Positions 8,153 through 17,913 of a DNA stretch of 64,000 bases are shown here, piece after piece (the stretch's first letter is position 1; every line of letters begins with the position of its first letter). This DNA is from Pseudomonas bohemica. Its GTDB lineage: Bacteria > Pseudomonadota > Gammaproteobacteria > Pseudomonadales > Pseudomonadaceae. Position numbers and translations under genes: made by a program. The notes beneath the pieces are model-generated. The model searched no databases, was not told the origin of the DNA, and was given only the letters and a program-made list of their open reading frames with translations. The stretch covers positions 83,425-147,424 of the forward strand of contig NZ_NKHL01000110.1 in assembly GCF_002934685.1 (NCBI RefSeq). The letters are read 5' to 3'.

Positions 8153-8842
8153 ATGCTGAGCGTCAATCAACTGAATGTGTATTACGGCGACAGCCATGTG
8201 CTGCGCAATCTCGACCTGGAACTGGCGCCTGCCGAGTCGCTGGCGATCATGGGCCGCAACGGCATGGGCAAGACCACCCTGCTCAAGAGCCTGGTGGGCA
8301 TGCTGCCAGCGCGTAGCGGCAGCATCAGACTGGCCGGGCAGGAACTCACCACAGGCAAGAGCTATGAGCGGGTCGCCGCCGGGATCGGCTTCGTGCCTCA
8401 GGGACGGATGATTTTTCCTTACCTGACAGTGGAGGAAAACATCCTCACCGGCATGCAGGGCGCCCCCGTCGCCCCGATTCCCGACTACATCTATGAGTAC
8501 TTCCCGGTGCTGTTCGAGATGCGTGGGCGCAAGGGCGGCAACCTCTCTGGCGGGCAGCAGCAACAGCTGGCGATCGCCCGCGCGCTGGTCTCCAACCCCA
8601 AGGTGCTGATCCTTGATGAGCCCACCGAAGGCATCCAGCCGTCGATCATCAAAGACATCGCCCGCGCCCTGAATCTGCTGAAAAAAGAGCGCGGTTTCTC
8701 GCTGATCGTCTCCGAGCAAGTGCTGTCGTTCGCCATGGCGGTGGCTGACCGTTACCTGATCATCGAAAAGGGCGAATTCGTCCACAGCGAAGTCCGCGAA
8801 ACCGTCGACCGGGAACGCATCCTGCGTTACCTGACGATCTGA
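8153..8842 (+). CDS. urtE: urea ABC transporter ATP-binding protein UrtE
   Basis: A 229-residue LivF-class ATPase beginning two bases after the urtD stop. Walker A is GRNGMGKTT, the signature is LSGGQQQQLAIARAL, Walker B is VLILDEPTEGIQPS and the switch is IVSEQ, all family-typical. It completes the five-gene urea importer and is followed after 23 bases by the urease accessory genes, tying uptake to hydrolysis. Confidence 0.93.
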   Translation: MLSVNQLNVYYGDSHVLRNLDLELAPAESLAIMGRNGMGKTTLLKSLVGMLPARSGSIRLAGQELTTGKSYERVAAGIGFVPQGRMIFPYLTVEENILTGMQGAPVAPIPDYIYEYFPVLFEMRGRKGGNLSGGQQQQLAIARALVSNPKVLILDEPTEGIQPSIIKDIARALNLLKKERGFSLIVSEQVLSFAMAVADRYLIIEKGEFVHSEVRETVDRERILRYLTI

Positions 8843-8865
8843 ATCCGACCTTTGGAGAGCACGCC

Positions 8866-9306
8866 ATGTTGATACTCGACCGCATCCTCGGCCAGGCCAG
8901 CGACCCTGCCCTCGCCGACCGATTGCACGACCTGAGCCACGCAGGCCAGGTAGAAATCCTCAGTCTGTCCGGCAGTGACATCCAGCGCCATCGCCTGCGC
9001 CTGGCCAGTGATCGCGGCACCGACTGCGCCATTCGCCTGGAGCGCCATCAACAGTTGCGCAACGGCTCGGTGCTGATGCTCGACGCCCAGCGCGCCATTG
9101 TCGTGCAGATGCAGGACCAGCAGTTCCTTAGCCTGCAACCGCGGGATACAGCGGCCGCGCTGGAACTCGGTTATTTCGCCGGCAACATGCACTGGACCGT
9201 GCGTTTTGCCGGCGACACCTTGCAAATTCCGCTCAACGGCCCCGAAACCGACTATCTGGAGCGCCTGGCGCCGATGCTCGCCGACGGCCGGGTGCAGCGC
9301 GCATGA
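8866..9306 (+). CDS. ureE: urease accessory protein UreE (nickel chaperone)
   Basis: A 146-residue cytosolic metallochaperone that delivers Ni to apo-urease. The N-terminal half is the peptide-binding-like domain and the C-terminal half the metal-binding domain. The interface His is retained in [11 protein letters not shown], in place of the usual GNRH. The His-rich C-terminal tail of enterobacterial UreE is absent, so nickel storage is probably minimal. The stop overlaps the ureF start by 4 bases. Confidence 0.9.
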   Translation: MLILDRILGQASDPALADRLHDLSHAGQVEILSLSGSDIQRHRLRLASDRGTDCAIRLERHQQLRNGSVLMLDAQRAIVVQMQDQQFLSLQPRDTAAALELGYFAGNMHWTVRFAGDTLQIPLNGPETDYLERLAPMLADGRVQRA

Positions 9307-10034
9307 GTCCGCTCGGCAGCAGCCTGCTGGCACTGCAACAGGCCGACAGCTTTTTCCCCGGCGGCGCCGTCGCCTGGTCATGGGGGCTGGAAACACTGGT
9401 GGCGGACGCGCACCTGGGCACGTCGCCGATCACCACCATCGGGCGTCGCCAGAGAGGCCTCAGGCACGACCGCAGCGAAGAGGTGCGCGCCTTCGTCGAA
9501 GGCCAGCTGCGTCATCGCTGGAACAGTTTTGATCGTGCGTTTCTGGACGCCGCCTGGCAGGCCGCCGACGACCTGCAATCGCTGATGCTGCTGGACGCCC
9601 AGGTCGAAGCGCTGACACTGGCCGAAGAACTGCGCCAGGGATCGCGGCGGGTCGGGCAATCGTTGCTGGGGGTGCATGTCGCGCTGGGTACGCCGGGCGC
9701 CGCGCCCTACCAGCAGAACATCCTGGCGGGCACGACGTCGGGGCATCTGCCGGTGGTTCAGGGCCTGATCTGGCAAAAGCTGGGCATGCACCGCGATCAC
9801 TGCCAACTGGCGGCTGCCCATGGCTTGTGCACCGGACTGGTCAGCGCTGCGGTGCGGTTGGGCGTGATGGGCCATGTGGACGCACAGCGGGTGCTGACTG
9901 ACATCCAGCCGCTGCTTCTGGAACTACTGGACGAAGCGCCCTGTGCGCCCGATGACGCCAGCGGTTTTACGCCCATGGCCGAGATCGCCGTGATGCGCCA
10001 CGAGACCCAGAACCTTCGTCTTTTCGCCAATTGA
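9303..10034 (+). CDS. ureF: urease accessory protein UreF
   Basis: A 243-residue activation-complex protein that bridges UreD and UreG and controls GTP use during nickel insertion. Recognisable segments are [20 protein letters not shown] near the start and the C-terminal [19 protein letters not shown]. Residues about 38-60 contain a basic stretch ([11 protein letters not shown]) that looks like an insertion compared with the usual family pattern. It is translationally coupled to ureE. Confidence 0.9.
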   Translation: MSPLGSSLLALQQADSFFPGGAVAWSWGLETLVADAHLGTSPITTIGRRQRGLRHDRSEEVRAFVEGQLRHRWNSFDRAFLDAAWQAADDLQSLMLLDAQVEALTLAEELRQGSRRVGQSLLGVHVALGTPGAAPYQQNILAGTTSGHLPVVQGLIWQKLGMHRDHCQLAAAHGLCTGLVSAAVRLGVMGHVDAQRVLTDIQPLLLELLDEAPCAPDDASGFTPMAEIAVMRHETQNLRLFAN

Positions 10035-10076
10035 GCGGGCAGGCTCACGGCCTGCCGCCGACACAGGAGCTTCAAC

Positions 10077-10772
10077 ATGCTGCTGACCCCCACCGAGCTT
10101 GAGCGGCTTACGCTGTACACCGCCGCCGAACTCTCGCGCAAGCGTCGCGCCAAAGGCTTGCGCCTGAACTTCCCCGAAGCCTCGGCCCTGATCGCCGATG
10201 AAATTCTCGAAGGCGCCCGCGAGGGCCGCAGCGTCGCCGAACTGATCGGCTTCGGCTCAACGATTCTCGACACCGATGACGTGATGCCCGGCGTCGCCGA
10301 GCTGCTGCCGATACTGCAAGTGGAAGGTACGTTCCCCGACGGCACCAAACTGGTCACCGTGCATCAGCCGATTCGCCCCGGCTTTTTGCCGTTGGCGGTG
10401 ATGCCTACCCCCGGCGAGATTCTTTCGCCGAACGAAGATATCCAGCTCAACAGTGGACGCCCCACCGCCCGCTTGCGAGCGATCAACACCGGCGATCGAC
10501 CGGTGCAGATCGGCAGCCACTATCACTTTTTCGAGGTCAACAAGGCGCTGGATTTCCCCCGGGAAATCGCCTTCGGCATGCACCTGGACATCCCGGCCGG
10601 CACGGCGGTGCGTTTCGAACCGGGTGAGTTGCGCGAGGTGCAGTTGGTGCAATTCGGCGGCAGCGGCGACATCCACGGCTTCAGTGGCTTGACCAATGGC
10701 AACCTGCACGATCCGGCCTGCAAGGCGATTGCCCTTGAGCGTGCCCGTGCCCGGTTCTTCAAGGGGGCTTGA
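10077..10772 (+). CDS. ureAB: urease gamma-beta fusion subunit
   Basis: 231 residues combining both small urease subunits. Residues 1-100 are the gamma subunit ([47 protein letters not shown]). Residues about 130-230 are the beta subunit ([38 protein letters not shown]). Most proteobacteria have separate ureA and ureB; fusion is known from Helicobacter and some other lineages. The usual beta-subunit end is extended slightly ([21 protein letters not shown]). It abuts ureC, with the ATG 4 bases after the stop. Confidence 0.92.
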   Translation: MLLTPTELERLTLYTAAELSRKRRAKGLRLNFPEASALIADEILEGAREGRSVAELIGFGSTILDTDDVMPGVAELLPILQVEGTFPDGTKLVTVHQPIRPGFLPLAVMPTPGEILSPNEDIQLNSGRPTARLRAINTGDRPVQIGSHYHFFEVNKALDFPREIAFGMHLDIPAGTAVRFEPGELREVQLVQFGGSGDIHGFSGLTNGNLHDPACKAIALERARARFFKGA

Positions 10773-10775
10773 AAC

Positions 10776-12488
10776 ATGGCAACAATGACTCGCAAGGAAT
10801 ACGCCGCCATGTACGGCCCCACCACAGGGGACGCCGTGCGTCTGGGCGACACATCGCTGCTGGCCGAAGTGGAATTCGATCATTCGATGCCGGGCGATGA
10901 ATGCCTGCACGGCGGCGGTAAAACCCTGCGCGATGGCATGGGCCTGATGCCCGGTCACGACAGTGAAGACGGCGCCCTCGACATGCTGATCTGCAACGCG
11001 CTGATCATTGATCCGGTGATCGGTATCGTCAAAGGTGACATCGGAATCAAGGACGGTAAGATCGTCGCCATCGGCAAGGCCGGCAATCCGCAGGTCATGG
11101 ATGGCGTGCACCCACAGTTGATCTGCGGCGTCGCCACCACCGTGCGCGACGCCGAGGGCTTGATTGTCACGCCCGGCGGCATAGACGTGCATGTGCATTT
11201 CGATTCCGCTCAGCTATGCGACCACGCGTTGGCGGCAGGCCTGACCACACTGATTGGCGGTTCTCTGGGCCCGATCACTGTGGGCATCGACTGCGGCGGA
11301 GAATGGAACGTCGGCAAGATGCTGCAAGCGGCCGAAGCCTGGCCGATCAACTTCGGGTTTCTGGGACGCGGCAACTCCAGCAGGCCGGAATCGCTGCTGG
11401 GCCAGCTGCGCGGCGGTTGCCTGGGTTTGAAAATCCATGAGGACTGGGGCGCCATGCCGGCGGTCATCGACACCTGCCTGAAGGTGGCCGACGAGTACGA
11501 TTTTCAGGTGCAACTGCACACTGACACGCTGAACGAATCGGGCTTTCTCGAGGACACGCTGGCCGCCATCGCCGACCGCACGATCCACATGTACCACACC
11601 GAAGGCGCGGGCGGCGGACATGCGCCGGACATCATCAGCGTGGCGGGAAAATCCAACTGCATCCCCTCCTCCACCAACCCGACCAACCCTTACACCGTGA
11701 ACACCTTCGACGAACATCTGGACATGATCATGGTCTGTCACCACCTCAATCCGGATGTGCCGGAAGACGTGGCATTCGCCGAATCACGGGTGCGTCCGCA
11801 GACCATTGCAGCCGAGGATATCCTGCACGATACCGGGGCCATTTCGATCCTCGGTTCGGACAGCCAGGGCATGGGCCGCATTAACGAGGTGATCTGCCGC
11901 ACCTGGCAACTGGCGTCGAAGATGAAGGATCAGCGCGGCCGTTTGCCAGAGGAGAAAACCGCGTTGGGCGACAACGAACGCATCAAGCGTTACATCGCCA
12001 AGTACACGATCAACGCTGCGCGAGTGTTCGGCATCGACAGCTACATCGGCTCGCTGGAGCCGGGCAAGATCGCCGATCTGGTGCTGTGGCGCCCGGCCTT
12101 CTTCGGCATCAAGCCGGAGCTGGTGGTCAAGGGCGGCTTCATCGTGCATGGCGTCATGGGCGACTCCGCCGCCTCGTTGTACACCTGCGAGCCGTTGATG
12201 ATGCGCCCGCAATGGGGCGCCTTCGGCGAAGCCAAACAAGCGCTGTCGGTGAACTTCGTCAACCGCCTTGCGGTGCAGGCCGATACCGCGCAGAAGCTGG
12301 GCCTGAAAAAGGCCATGCTGCCGGCCTTCGGCACTCGCACGCTGCGCAAGTCCGACATGCTGCACAACGATGCCTGCCCGGACATCCGTGTAGATCCGCA
12401 AACCTTCGATGTGTACGCCGACGGCGAGCGCCTGACCTGCGAACCGGTCAGCGCAGTTCCCCTGTCCCAGCGTTACATGCTGCGCTGA
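10776..12488 (+). CDS. ureC: urease alpha subunit (catalytic)
   Basis: The 570-residue nickel amidohydrolase that splits urea to ammonia and carbamate. All key residues are visible: His pair in [10 protein letters not shown], the carbamylated Lys and His in GLKIHEDWG, metal His in [13 protein letters not shown] and [11 protein letters not shown], flap Cys-His in MVCHHLN, Asp in GSDSQGMGR and Arg in [15 protein letters not shown]. Differences from standard UreC (VHVHFD, SQGMGR, HHLN) indicate a divergent branch, consistent with the fused gamma-beta subunit. It may be a second urease of the strain. Confidence 0.95.
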   Translation: MATMTRKEYAAMYGPTTGDAVRLGDTSLLAEVEFDHSMPGDECLHGGGKTLRDGMGLMPGHDSEDGALDMLICNALIIDPVIGIVKGDIGIKDGKIVAIGKAGNPQVMDGVHPQLICGVATTVRDAEGLIVTPGGIDVHVHFDSAQLCDHALAAGLTTLIGGSLGPITVGIDCGGEWNVGKMLQAAEAWPINFGFLGRGNSSRPESLLGQLRGGCLGLKIHEDWGAMPAVIDTCLKVADEYDFQVQLHTDTLNESGFLEDTLAAIADRTIHMYHTEGAGGGHAPDIISVAGKSNCIPSSTNPTNPYTVNTFDEHLDMIMVCHHLNPDVPEDVAFAESRVRPQTIAAEDILHDTGAISILGSDSQGMGRINEVICRTWQLASKMKDQRGRLPEEKTALGDNERIKRYIAKYTINAARVFGIDSYIGSLEPGKIADLVLWRPAFFGIKPELVVKGGFIVHGVMGDSAASLYTCEPLMMRPQWGAFGEAKQALSVNFVNRLAVQADTAQKLGLKKAMLPAFGTRTLRKSDMLHNDACPDIRVDPQTFDVYADGERLTCEPVSAVPLSQRYMLR

Positions 12489-12512
12489 TCGCGTCTGATA
12501 AAAAGGAACATT

Positions 12513-13169
12513 ATGATGAGCACTGCACTGAACGCCCTGCCCCTGCCGCAAGCCCATCCTGGCGCCGCACGCGTCGGCATCGGCGGCCCGGTGGGTTCGG
12601 GCAAGACACGTCTGCTGGAGCAACTGATCCCGCGTTTCATCGCCCGCGGTATTGAACTGGCGATCATCACCAACGACCTCGCCACCCGGGAGGACGCCGA
12701 GCGGGTGCAGCGCAGCGGCCTGATCGATCCACAACGGGTAATCCCGGTGGAGACCGGCGCCTGCCCGCACACGGCGATCCGTGAAGACCCGACGCTCAAC
12801 CTGCAGATGGCCGATGCGCTGGAGGCGCGCTTCAAGAACCTTGATCTGATCCTCATCGAATCTGGCGGCGATAACCTGGCGTCGACATTCTCCCTGGATC
12901 TGGTGGATTACTGGATTTTCGTCATCGACGTGGCGGGCGGTGACGACATCCCGCGCAAGCGCGGGCCTGGGGTGTTGAGTTGCGATCTGTTGGTGGTCAA
13001 TAAATACGATCTGGCGCCCTACGTTGGTGTTGATCTGCCGCGTATGCGTCGCGAATCCGCCCAGGCGCGTGACGGGCGCCCTGTGCTGTTCACCAACTGC
13101 GCCACCGGTGACGGAGTCGATGCTGTGGTCGATGCCATCAGCCGCGCCGTGCTGTTCGACCAACCATGA
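12513..13169 (+). CDS. ureG: urease accessory GTPase UreG
   Basis: A 218-residue SIMIBI GTPase that powers nickel delivery. The P-loop is [11 protein letters not shown]; the nickel-binding CPH motif is in [20 protein letters not shown] and [17 protein letters not shown] are family hallmarks, and the G4-like motif is [12 protein letters not shown]. Either of two consecutive ATG codons (12513 or 12516) could start translation. The stop overlaps the ureD start by 4 bases. Confidence 0.94.
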   Translation: MMSTALNALPLPQAHPGAARVGIGGPVGSGKTRLLEQLIPRFIARGIELAIITNDLATREDAERVQRSGLIDPQRVIPVETGACPHTAIREDPTLNLQMADALEARFKNLDLILIESGGDNLASTFSLDLVDYWIFVIDVAGGDDIPRKRGPGVLSCDLLVVNKYDLAPYVGVDLPRMRRESAQARDGRPVLFTNCATGDGVDAVVDAISRAVLFDQP

Positions 13170-14044
13170 ACGCGACGCAAAAGCTGTTTCGCCCATTGGC
13201 TCCTCCAACACGCGCTGAACCTGAAGCGCAGGCACGCATCGCTTTTAGCCAGGCGCCGTCCGGGTCCAGTTATATCAGCGGCCAGCAGGTGGGCTATCCC
13301 TTTCATCTGGGCCGCACGTTAAAGCTGCCGGATGATCCGGCCGGCATGGCGGCGGTGTATCTGCAATCCTGCTCGGGGGGTATCTTCGCTGGCGAGGATT
13401 TGCACGTGCAGCTGCGGGCCGGTCCGGGCAGCCAGGCCCACGTTAGTACTGGCGCGGCGACCATCGCTCACAGCATGCTCGAAGCGTCGGCACGACAGAC
13501 CGTCAGCCTGACAGCCGAAGCGGGGGCGTTGCTGGAGTACCTGCCGATGGCCACGATCCTGTTCCCCCAGGCCAAATTGCTCAGCCGGGTAAACATAACG
13601 TTGCATCCCGGCGCCAGGGTAATGCTGTGTGATGCGTTTTGTCTGCACACGCCGCAGGGCAACAGCGGCCTGTTCGACTTTTACCGGGCAGAGCTGGAGG
13701 TGCGCTCCCCATCCGGACAACTGCTGGCGGGAGATCGCCTGGCGCTGACGGGCCTGGACATGACGCGGCGGTCACCGGGTGTGAGTGGGCCGTTTCAAGC
13801 GCTGGCGACCTTCATGCTCATCGGCCAGGGCTTGCCGATCGAGGTATTGAAAACCCTGTTGCGCAAGGCCCTGCGCGACCTGCCTGACAGCTACCTGGGG
13901 GTCAGTGCGTTAGCCAATGACAGTGGAGTTTCGGTACGCATCCTGACCCTGGACGCTGTAGCGCTGCGCAATGTCTTGCGTATTGCCTGGGCAACCGTGC
14001 GGGAACAGCTGTTGGGTATCGCACCGCGTGTGCGTCGCAAATAG
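13166..14044 (+). CDS. ureD: urease accessory protein UreD
   Basis: A 292-residue scaffold binding apo-urease and forming the tunnel for nickel with UreF and UreG. Typical segments are [33 protein letters not shown] and [14 protein letters not shown]. Here ureD is the last gene, whereas in many proteobacteria it is first. That rearrangement, the fused subunits and the attached urt genes mark a distinct urease locus type. No clear intrinsic terminator was seen directly after the stop. Confidence 0.9.
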   Translation: MNATQKLFRPLAPPTRAEPEAQARIAFSQAPSGSSYISGQQVGYPFHLGRTLKLPDDPAGMAAVYLQSCSGGIFAGEDLHVQLRAGPGSQAHVSTGAATIAHSMLEASARQTVSLTAEAGALLEYLPMATILFPQAKLLSRVNITLHPGARVMLCDAFCLHTPQGNSGLFDFYRAELEVRSPSGQLLAGDRLALTGLDMTRRSPGVSGPFQALATFMLIGQGLPIEVLKTLLRKALRDLPDSYLGVSALANDSGVSVRILTLDAVALRNVLRIAWATVREQLLGIAPRVRRK

Positions 14045-14093
14045 CCGACTGCATTCGGTGCACGATTTAACTACTGGATCAAGGAGGTCTTAA

Positions 14094-14372
14094 ACGGAGC
14101 GACGATCATTAAACGATGGCCGCTCTTTTACTGAGCCCACGCTATCAGAGATTACCCGCGCACACGGTCCGACGACGATCCATACCCAAAAACGAAAGCA
14201 ATGTTCTCGCTTGACCATCCTTTGCACCCAACCTGAACTCGTCGAACCGGAGCAATTGGCCCCGGAACTAACCCTGCTCATGGAAGGCGTCCAGGTAATG
14301 GCACAAAACCAGCGGATTGCGCGAATAGACGAACGCTTGACCGAGATGGAACAGCGGCGCCTGGAACGGTGA
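14094..14372 (+). pseudogene. open fragment of unrecognised gene
   Basis: This frame is open for 92 codons but has no ATG; possible starts are TTG or none. The peptide contains SEITRAHGPTTIH, LTILCTQPELVEPEQ and a charged helical end (AQNQRIARIDERLTEMEQ). AAGGAGG at 14081 could be a relic ribosome site. It lies between the urease operon and two clear gene remnants, so it is most likely another remnant. I do not recognise the family. Confidence 0.3.
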
Positions 14373-14503
14373 CGGCCAACGGCGAACCCGCTGAATAAAA
14401 CATACGTGAAACCGTCCCTTTCACCGCCCACCCTACGACGTTTTGAAAAGCCCGCTATGGATCAGTTGACAAGCTTTCCAAGGCCTAGGGGGAGCAATTG
14501 TTG

Positions 14504-15015
14504 TCAGGTGTTGGTTTTAAGCTTGGTCCAAAGCCGGGTGGTCAATCGCGCAATGGCGGCCGGCAGTTCCTCGACCGTAAACAGCTTGTCGAGCACATTT
14601 TTGGGGGGATAGATGGCCAGGTCCTGTTTCACTTCGGGAACCACATATGCGTCGGCCGCAAGGTTCGCATTGGAGTATTTAATGCTGTTGCTGATGTTGG
14701 CGATGACTTGCGGCGTCAGCAAGTAGTTCATGTAGGCGTAGCCGTTGGCTTCATGGGGCGCGTTTTTCGGCATGACCACCATGTCGAACCACAGGGTCGA
14801 GCCTTCGTCCGGGATCGAATAGCCGATGTTGATGCCGTTCTTCGCTTCCTTGGCGCTGGCAGCGGCCTGGACGATGTCGCCGTTAAAGCCGATCACCGCA
14901 CAGACGTTACCGTTGGCCAGGTCGCTGATGTATTTGGACGCATGGAAATACTGGATGTAAGGCCGGATTTTAAACAACGCAGCCTCGGCTTTTTTGTAAT
15001 CCGCCGGTTCATGGC
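14504..15015 (-). pseudogene. C-terminal remnant of a PotF/SpuD-like polyamine-binding protein
   Basis: About 170 residues match the end of periplasmic putrescine/spermidine-binding proteins: ADYKKAEAALFKIRPYIQYF, SKYISDLANGNVCAVIGFNG, DMVVMPKNAPHEANGYAYMN and the C-terminal LPAAIARLTTRLWTKLKT. The first half with the signal peptide is missing. Homology starts at about 15015, exactly where a LysR fragment begins on the other strand. It is non-functional unless expressed from an outside start. Confidence 0.8.
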
Positions 15016-15394
15016 TGTGCGGTGGCAGCCCTTGACCTGCGTGGAGGAGCTTGCACAGTTCTCGTTGTTACATCGTTCAGCGGACAACCTGGATTGGGAG
15101 AAGTGGCTAGTCGCCAACGACGGCAAGCCTCTACACACGTATCGGCATATACCGTTCAATCTCGATGAGCTGGCACTGGATGCCGCTGCGCGAGGGCTGG
15201 GCGTCGCGATGACCGACCTTACGCTAGCAGCGGAATCGATAGAACGAGGTGCGCTGATGATTCCGTTCGGAAAACCTCTGAAGACACGAGGCGTCTACGT
15301 TTTGCGTTTGCAACCCGCAGCGATGGCCCATCCTGCCTTCGCGCTTATCATGCAGTGGCTTCGCGATGACCTCTGCACGCCTAATCACAGGTGA
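15014..15394 (+). pseudogene. C-terminal remnant of a GcvA-type LysR regulator
   Basis: About 125 residues resembling the effector domain end of LysR regulators: EELAQFSLLHRSADNLDWEKW, NDGKPLHTYRHIPFNLDELAL, AARGLGVAMTDLTLAAESI and the end HPAFALIMQWLRDD. The DNA-binding domain and first half are absent. It diverges from the SpuD-like remnant, and both lost their 5' parts at the same point. Confidence 0.78.
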
Positions 15395-15508
15395 TTTACG
15401 ACGGTGACTGCCATGGGTCGAAAGCTGCCCGTGCAGCCAACTTCAATCAACTCGTGGGAGGCGTTGTATACCAAGGCAGGATCGGATCGAAATTTGCGCA
15501 CGGCTCCA

Positions 15509-16108
15509 TCATTCGAACTTGACCAAGTCCTTGAAGATCAGTTGACCCCAGCTATTTCCGCGCGCTTGAACCAACAGCCCACCCTCGCAAAGCCCGCCAA
15601 GCTTGATCGGCGAGAAGCCGAGATTTTCCGCAAGCGCACCAATCTCCGCTGCAGCAGCGTCATCGTCGCTCGCCAGAAACACGACTCTCCTGCCACCCTG
15701 TACGGCCGGATCCTGGTCAAGGACCGCTGCCACCAAATGATTGAAGCCCTTGACCAGCCGTGCGCCAGTGAAGGCCTGCGCCACTGCCCTGGAAGAAGGC
15801 TGCCCCCCCAGCTTCTCGGGAGGCACGCCGTAGGCATTGGTCACATCGACGATGATCTTCCCCTGCCACGTGGGCAGCGCCTTCGCGACATCCGGGTGCG
15901 ACTCGAAACGAACGGCCAAAAGGATGATGTCCGCCTTGACGGCTTCCGCCAGTGTTTTGGGAATGATCGTAGGTCCGATCGCGGCCGCGTCGGACGCAAA
16001 GCTTTCCGGCTCGCGCGTGGTGGCAACGGACACCTTGATGCCGTTGCGAGCAAACGCCTTGGCCAGCGCCTGACCGATGTTGCCGAAGCCGATAATTGCG
16101 TAGCTCAT
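15509..16108 (-). CDS. NADPH-dependent F420-reductase-like NAD(P)-binding oxidoreductase
   Basis: A 199-residue Rossmann protein. It starts MSYAIIGFGNIGQALAKAFA with the GxGxxG dinucleotide motif and contains VDVTNAYGVPPEKLGG and an end typical of the NPD/F420 oxidoreductase-like family (LGFSPIKLGGL). Pseudomonads lack F420, so it probably reduces another substrate with NADPH. It stands alone on the minus strand, 71 bases from the SDR gene, which may be co-transcribed upstream of it. Confidence 0.75.
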   Translation of the reverse strand: MSYAIIGFGNIGQALAKAFARNGIKVSVATTREPESFASDAAAIGPTIIPKTLAEAVKADIILLAVRFESHPDVAKALPTWQGKIIVDVTNAYGVPPEKLGGQPSSRAVAQAFTGARLVKGFNHLVAAVLDQDPAVQGGRRVVFLASDDDAAAAEIGALAENLGFSPIKLGGLCEGGLLVQARGNSWGQLIFKDLVKFE

Positions 16109-16179
16109 ATATTTTCCTGTTGGTTTACCGCGCCCCTGGGGCGCCGACTATCGAATGGAATGACTGGCGGCCTGGCACG

Positions 16180-16914
16180 TCAGAGTTGCGCAAGGCCCCC
16201 GTCGACGGCGACTTCGCTGGCGGTCATGAAGCTGCTGTCCGATGACGCGAGAAAGGCGGCAACGGCTCCGATCTCCGACGGATCGGCCATGCGCTGAAGC
16301 GGAGTCATCGCACCGTAGGCCTTCTGACCCTCCTCGCCCAGCGCTTCCTTCGCGAGTTCAGTCGCCGTCGCCCCGGGCGACAGCACGTTTACCCGGATGC
16401 CGGTGCCCTTCAGGTCCTCTGCCCAGGTCCGCGCCAGATTGCGCACTGCCGCCTTGCTCGCGCTGTAGGCGGTGAATCCAGGGGCGCCCGTGGTTCCAGC
16501 GCTCGATCCGGTCAGGATGATCGAGCCGCCCTGGCCCATCAGCGGCAGGGCCTTCTGGACCGTGAAGATCGTGCCCTTCACATTCGTGTCGAAAGTTTCG
16601 TCAATGTGCATGGCGGTGATCTGGCCGAGCGCAAGTGGGCTTCCCGCGCCAGCATTGGCGAAGACGATATCGAGGGCGCCGCGCTCGGCCTTCACCGCCG
16701 CGTAGAGCCGGTCGAGGTCAGCCTCATCCGAGACCGAGCCCTGCACAGCGCGGGCATTGGGCCCCAGGTCGGCCACAGCGGCATTGAGCGCTTCCTGCCG
16801 ACGGCCGAAGATGAAGACAAAGGCACCCTCGGCGATGAAACGTTTTGCCGCCGCGCGACCGATGCCGGTGGCGCCCCCGGTGATCACTGCGGTCTTTCCG
16901 TTCAGTCTCGTCAT
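16180..16914 (-). CDS. short-chain dehydrogenase/reductase
   Basis: A 244-residue classical SDR. The cofactor motif is TGGATGIG near residue 13, followed by NAG (VFANAGAGSPL), the active site Ser (LTGSSAGTTG) and YxxxK (YSASKAAVRN), with the end ASEVAVDGGLAQL. The frame could extend to 16998, but the ATG at 16914 places the Rossmann strand normally. It is divergent from an HxlR regulator, a frequent pairing for stress-induced reductases. Substrate unknown. Confidence 0.88.
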   Translation of the reverse strand: MTRLNGKTAVITGGATGIGRAAAKRFIAEGAFVFIFGRRQEALNAAVADLGPNARAVQGSVSDEADLDRLYAAVKAERGALDIVFANAGAGSPLALGQITAMHIDETFDTNVKGTIFTVQKALPLMGQGGSIILTGSSAGTTGAPGFTAYSASKAAVRNLARTWAEDLKGTGIRVNVLSPGATATELAKEALGEEGQKAYGAMTPLQRMADPSEIGAVAAFLASSDSSFMTASEVAVDGGLAQL

Positions 16915-17026
16915 ATCGCGCATCCTTCGTTGGCGTTGTACGCAAGCACGAATTGCCTGCTTGAGAATGAGGATGCAGCGCTGATAACCTAAGGACAAGT
17001 ATGCACCTTTTGGTAAGTATCAAAAA

Positions 17027-17389
17027 ATGACGACGTCTTCTGAAATCTGCGGTACCGGATGCGGGCTCAACGCCACGCTGCGCATCATCTCGGGCAAGTG
17101 GAAACCGCTGGTCCTGTTTTTCCTGCGCGACGGCCCGAAACGCTACGGCGAACTCAAGCGATTGATCCCGGGCGTGAGCGACAAGGTGCTGATCCAGTCA
17201 TTGAAGGATCTGGAAGCTGATCAAGTGCTGGCGCGGACCGACTACAAAGAGGTGCCTCCGCGCGTGGACTACACCCTGACCTCCCTCGGCGGCAGCCTGG
17301 CTGACGCGATCATCCCCCTGTGCACCTGGGGAACCGAGAACGCGGCGCACATGGCGAAAATCTTCGCCGAGCGCGACACGTTGCCCTAG
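17027..17389 (+). CDS. HxlR-family transcriptional regulator
   Basis: A 120-residue winged-helix regulator. It begins with CGTGCGLNATLRIISGKWKP, family-typical with Cys near the N terminus that may sense electrophiles. It continues with LFFLRDGPKRYGELKRLIPG and the wing PPRVDYTLTSLGGSL. It most likely represses the divergent SDR gene; the 112-base intergenic region contains ATACTT direct repeats that may be sites. Confidence 0.88.
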   Translation: MTTSSEICGTGCGLNATLRIISGKWKPLVLFFLRDGPKRYGELKRLIPGVSDKVLIQSLKDLEADQVLARTDYKEVPPRVDYTLTSLGGSLADAIIPLCTWGTENAAHMAKIFAERDTLP

Positions 17390-17913
17390 CAAGATGCTGA
17401 AGGACTGCTGAGTCGGACCGCTCCGTGCATTATCGAAGGAAGCAGACCCTGTCATGGAGGGACTCGATTCGGACGACGCGAACACCAAGCCGCAAAAGGA
17501 CTGCAGCTCTTAAGCGTCGTCGTTCCCGCTCACCCAAACGACGAACCAGGTCTGTAACCAGCCAGGCCGTGCTTTGGTGTAACCCTTGGTTCATCACGCA
17601 GCTCCCGACACAAGGCCGCGGACAACCAGAAACACCCGCCCCCAGATAGCAGACACGCAGCGAGCGGCCCCGACCTGGCGCGCCAGCGCTGAACGTGCCG
17701 CAAATACCCCGATCACTGCGATGCACAGAATCGCGAATGCTGGCAACGTCGCGGGCCAACACCGTCTCGCCGCGTGGCTGTGACACTACGATACGGGGCA
17801 ACCCCAGGGCACACGGTGACCAGCGCGGTGGGCATATCCGCCTGCCCTCGCTGTCAATATCCGTAAGAGTACCGCTAGCCGATAGCGGCCGGACAATAGG
17901 GTTTTGCCAGGCT
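17390..17913. other. gene-poor spacer downstream of the TonB receptor
   Basis: About 520 bases with no gene I can support. On the minus strand a short hydrophobic frame (LPAFAILCIAVIGVFAARSA) lies where DUF3325/DUF3649-type membrane genes often follow a siderophore receptor, but it is too degenerate to call. Nothing else seen. Confidence 0.4.

Noticed and set aside
11784..13235. 483-codon minus-strand open frame opposite ureC and ureG
   Set aside because: High-GC shadow; both plus-strand genes carry complete catalytic motifs.
14498..15010. Upstream part of the plus-strand frame containing the LysR remnant, read as one 298-residue gene
   Set aside because: Only residues from about 15014 on are LysR-like; the rest is antisense to the SpuD-like remnant.
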